Below, in pieces: positions 33,411-33,443 of a stretch of DNA of 33,443 nt. The stretch's first letter is position 1. Each line of letters opens with the position of its first letter. The DNA lies in contig CAJJYZ010000027.1 in assembly GCA_905197485.1 (NCBI GenBank), forward strand, positions 1 through 33,443, read 5' to 3'. The position numbers were made by a program, and so were the translations under genes. The DNA is from an uncultured Lachnospiraceae bacterium (GTDB lineage Bacteria; Bacillota; Clostridia; Lachnospirales; Lachnospiraceae). Below the pieces are notes generated by a model, which saw only the letters and a list, made by a program, of their open reading frames with translations, did no database searches and was not told the origin of the DNA.

Positions 33411-33443
33411 CTATCTGTAACTTCCAACTCTTACATCTGTTCC

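Noticed and set aside
1..33443. CRISPR array, insertion sequence with inverted ends, rRNA or tRNA genes
   Set aside because: No regularly spaced repeats, intact transposase gene or recognisable structural RNA gene were found on either strand by reading.

Overview
The window is a 33.4-kb piece of a Firmicutes (Clostridia) chromosome, most likely Lachnospiraceae. Three things point there: strong Gram-positive Shine-Dalgarno sites and sigma-A promoters; the clostridial gene orders mutS-mutL-miaA, radC-mreBCD-pbp2-minCDE-rodA-mgsA and yggS-sepF-ylmH-lspA-rluD; and the presence of both MinE and SepF. Almost all of it is core housekeeping sequence. The last 2.3 kb (about 31.2-33.4 kb) is AT-rich, decayed accessory DNA.

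Region 1 (1-2.7 kb) is an SOS locus. lexA reads leftward and a small membrane-anchored LysM protein resembling the SOS division inhibitor YneA reads rightward. Four LexA-box-like sites lie in the shared promoter region. A 355-aa tyrosine recombinase laid out like streptococcal XerS follows.

Region 2 (2.7-4.8 kb) holds dtd (D-aminoacyl-tRNA deacylase), a divergent TtcA-type tRNA thiolation enzyme, and a cytidylate-kinase-like protein. Strong hairpin terminators separate them.

Region 3 (4.9-10.8 kb, minus strand) is one tightly packed operon, in transcription order: YhcC-type radical SAM protein, HlyD-like membrane protein, yggS/ylmE, sepF, ylmH, lspA, rluD. It links division, lipoprotein processing and rRNA modification. 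A divergent DUF378 membrane protein follows.

Region 4 (11.1-21.3 kb, minus strand) is the cell-shape and division-site operon: radC, a divergent mreB, mreC, mreD, a very long pbp2, minC, minD, minE, rodA, mgsA and an S11 D,D-carboxypeptidase lipoprotein. Genes overlap or sit within about 25 bases of each other, so elongation, septum placement and peptidoglycan trimming are probably co-expressed. MgsA has Met where the catalytic Asp is expected, and the MreB-like protein has an altered phosphate-2 loop.

Region 5 (21.4-31.1 kb, minus strand) is mutS, mutL, miaA, a COG4100 PLP enzyme, a BaiN/YhiN-type flavoprotein and a COG2509 FAD dehydrogenase. Upstream of mutS lie the remains of an integrase start, an S41 peptidase lipoprotein gene broken by a one-base change in a poly-A tract, possible coding scraps and a truncated HEPN-domain gene. 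This looks like a decayed mobile insertion beside the mismatch-repair operon.

I see no complete mobile element, CRISPR array, rRNA or tRNA, and no clearly new multigene system. The best leads are the MgsA active-site change, the lexA/yneA/XerS-like arrangement, the PBP2 insertion and the decayed island.
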